In this document: one piece after another, positions 5,254 to 5,408 of the stretch
Position numbering within the stretch: the stretch's first letter is position 1
Layout of the letters: each line of letters begins with the position of its first letter
Source: Clostridiaceae bacterium
Lineage (GTDB): Bacteria; Bacillota; Clostridia; Saccharofermentanales; UBA5734
Reading direction: 5' to 3'
DNA: 5,408 nucleotides
Assembly: GCA_012511525.1 (NCBI GenBank)
Contig: JAAZFW010000598.1
Span: 1-5,408 of the forward strand
Made by a program: the position numbers and the translations under genes
Notes under the pieces: generated by a model
Database searches by the model: none
Seen by the model: only the letters and a program-made list of their open reading frames with translations
Told to the model about the DNA's origin: nothing

Positions 5254-5408
5254 ATGGCATATCTGATTACAGACGCATGTATTTCCTGCGGGGCCTGCGA
5301 AAGCGAATGCCCGACCGGAGCCATATCCGCCGGTGATACACAGTACAACATCGATCCGGAAGTCTGCATAGACTGCGGAGCCTGCGAAGCGGTTTGCCCG
5401 GTTCAGGC
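5254..5408 (+). CDS. 2[4Fe-4S] clostridial-type ferredoxin (5' part, runs off the window)
   Basis: The first 51 residues are visible. They begin MAYLITDACISCGACESECP and contain two cluster motifs: CISCGACESECP (C9, C12, C15, C19) and CIDCGACEAVCP (C38, C41, C44, C48). Both have the CxxCxxCxxxCP spacing in which the first three cysteines of one motif and the last of the other bind each [4Fe-4S] cluster. Clostridial ferredoxins of this type are about 55-60 residues and carry low-potential electrons in anaerobic metabolism, for example with pyruvate:ferredoxin oxidoreductase or hydrogenases. The visible part already covers nearly all of such a protein, but a longer protein with an N-terminal ferredoxin domain cannot be excluded because the stop codon is outside the window. 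It has its own promoter and ribosome binding site 74 bases after ricT, so it is probably a separately expressed unit. The two halves look like the usual internal duplication. Confidence 0.93.
   Translation, partial: MAYLITDACISCGACESECPTGAISAGDTQYNIDPEVCIDCGACEAVCPVQ

Overview
The window suggests an anaerobic, GC-rich member of the Bacillota (Clostridia-like). Two things point there. The gene order, decarboxylase (yaaO-like) - tmk - darA - holB - ricT, is the conserved Firmicute block known from the Bacillus subtilis yaaO-tmk-darA-yaaR-holB-ricT region. The last gene starts a clostridial-type ferredoxin with two CxxCxxC motifs. DarA and RicT are both characteristic Firmicute proteins. I cannot name a genus from this sequence.

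Layout, all on the plus strand. Bases 1-424 hold the 3' end of an unrecognised gene for a basic, Pro/Ala/Arg-rich, probably disordered protein ending in a charged helix. A rho-independent terminator (462-487) follows it and sits only 13 bases before the next start codon. Bases 501-2009 encode a PLP-dependent Orn/Lys/Arg decarboxylase family protein. Next come thymidylate kinase (2032-2709), the PII-like c-di-AMP receptor DarA (2706-3035), DNA polymerase III delta' (3037-4053) and the PSP1-domain protein RicT (4046-5179). From tmk to ricT the genes overlap or nearly abut (4-base overlap, 1-base gap, 8-base overlap), so they look co-transcribed and partly translationally coupled. The decarboxylase is 22 bases upstream of tmk and probably belongs to the same unit. 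After ricT a 74-base gap carries a good sigma-A-type promoter (5202-5230) and a strong ribosome binding site for the ferredoxin, whose 3' end lies outside the window.

How the genes fit together: tmk supplies dTDP for dTTP synthesis and holB is part of the replicase clamp loader, so both serve DNA replication. DarA reads c-di-AMP. RicT belongs to an Fe-S-carrying complex that directs RNase Y in B. subtilis. The ferredoxin transfers electrons. The decarboxylase probably acts on a basic amino acid, but its substrate cannot be read from the sequence.

This is mainly an ordinary conserved housekeeping locus, and I see no convincing new system. The points worth a second look are lineage-specific: a roughly 105-residue basic tail on RicT, substitutions at usually conserved positions of the decarboxylase, DarA and HolB, the absence of yaaR, and the position of the terminator directly before the decarboxylase start.
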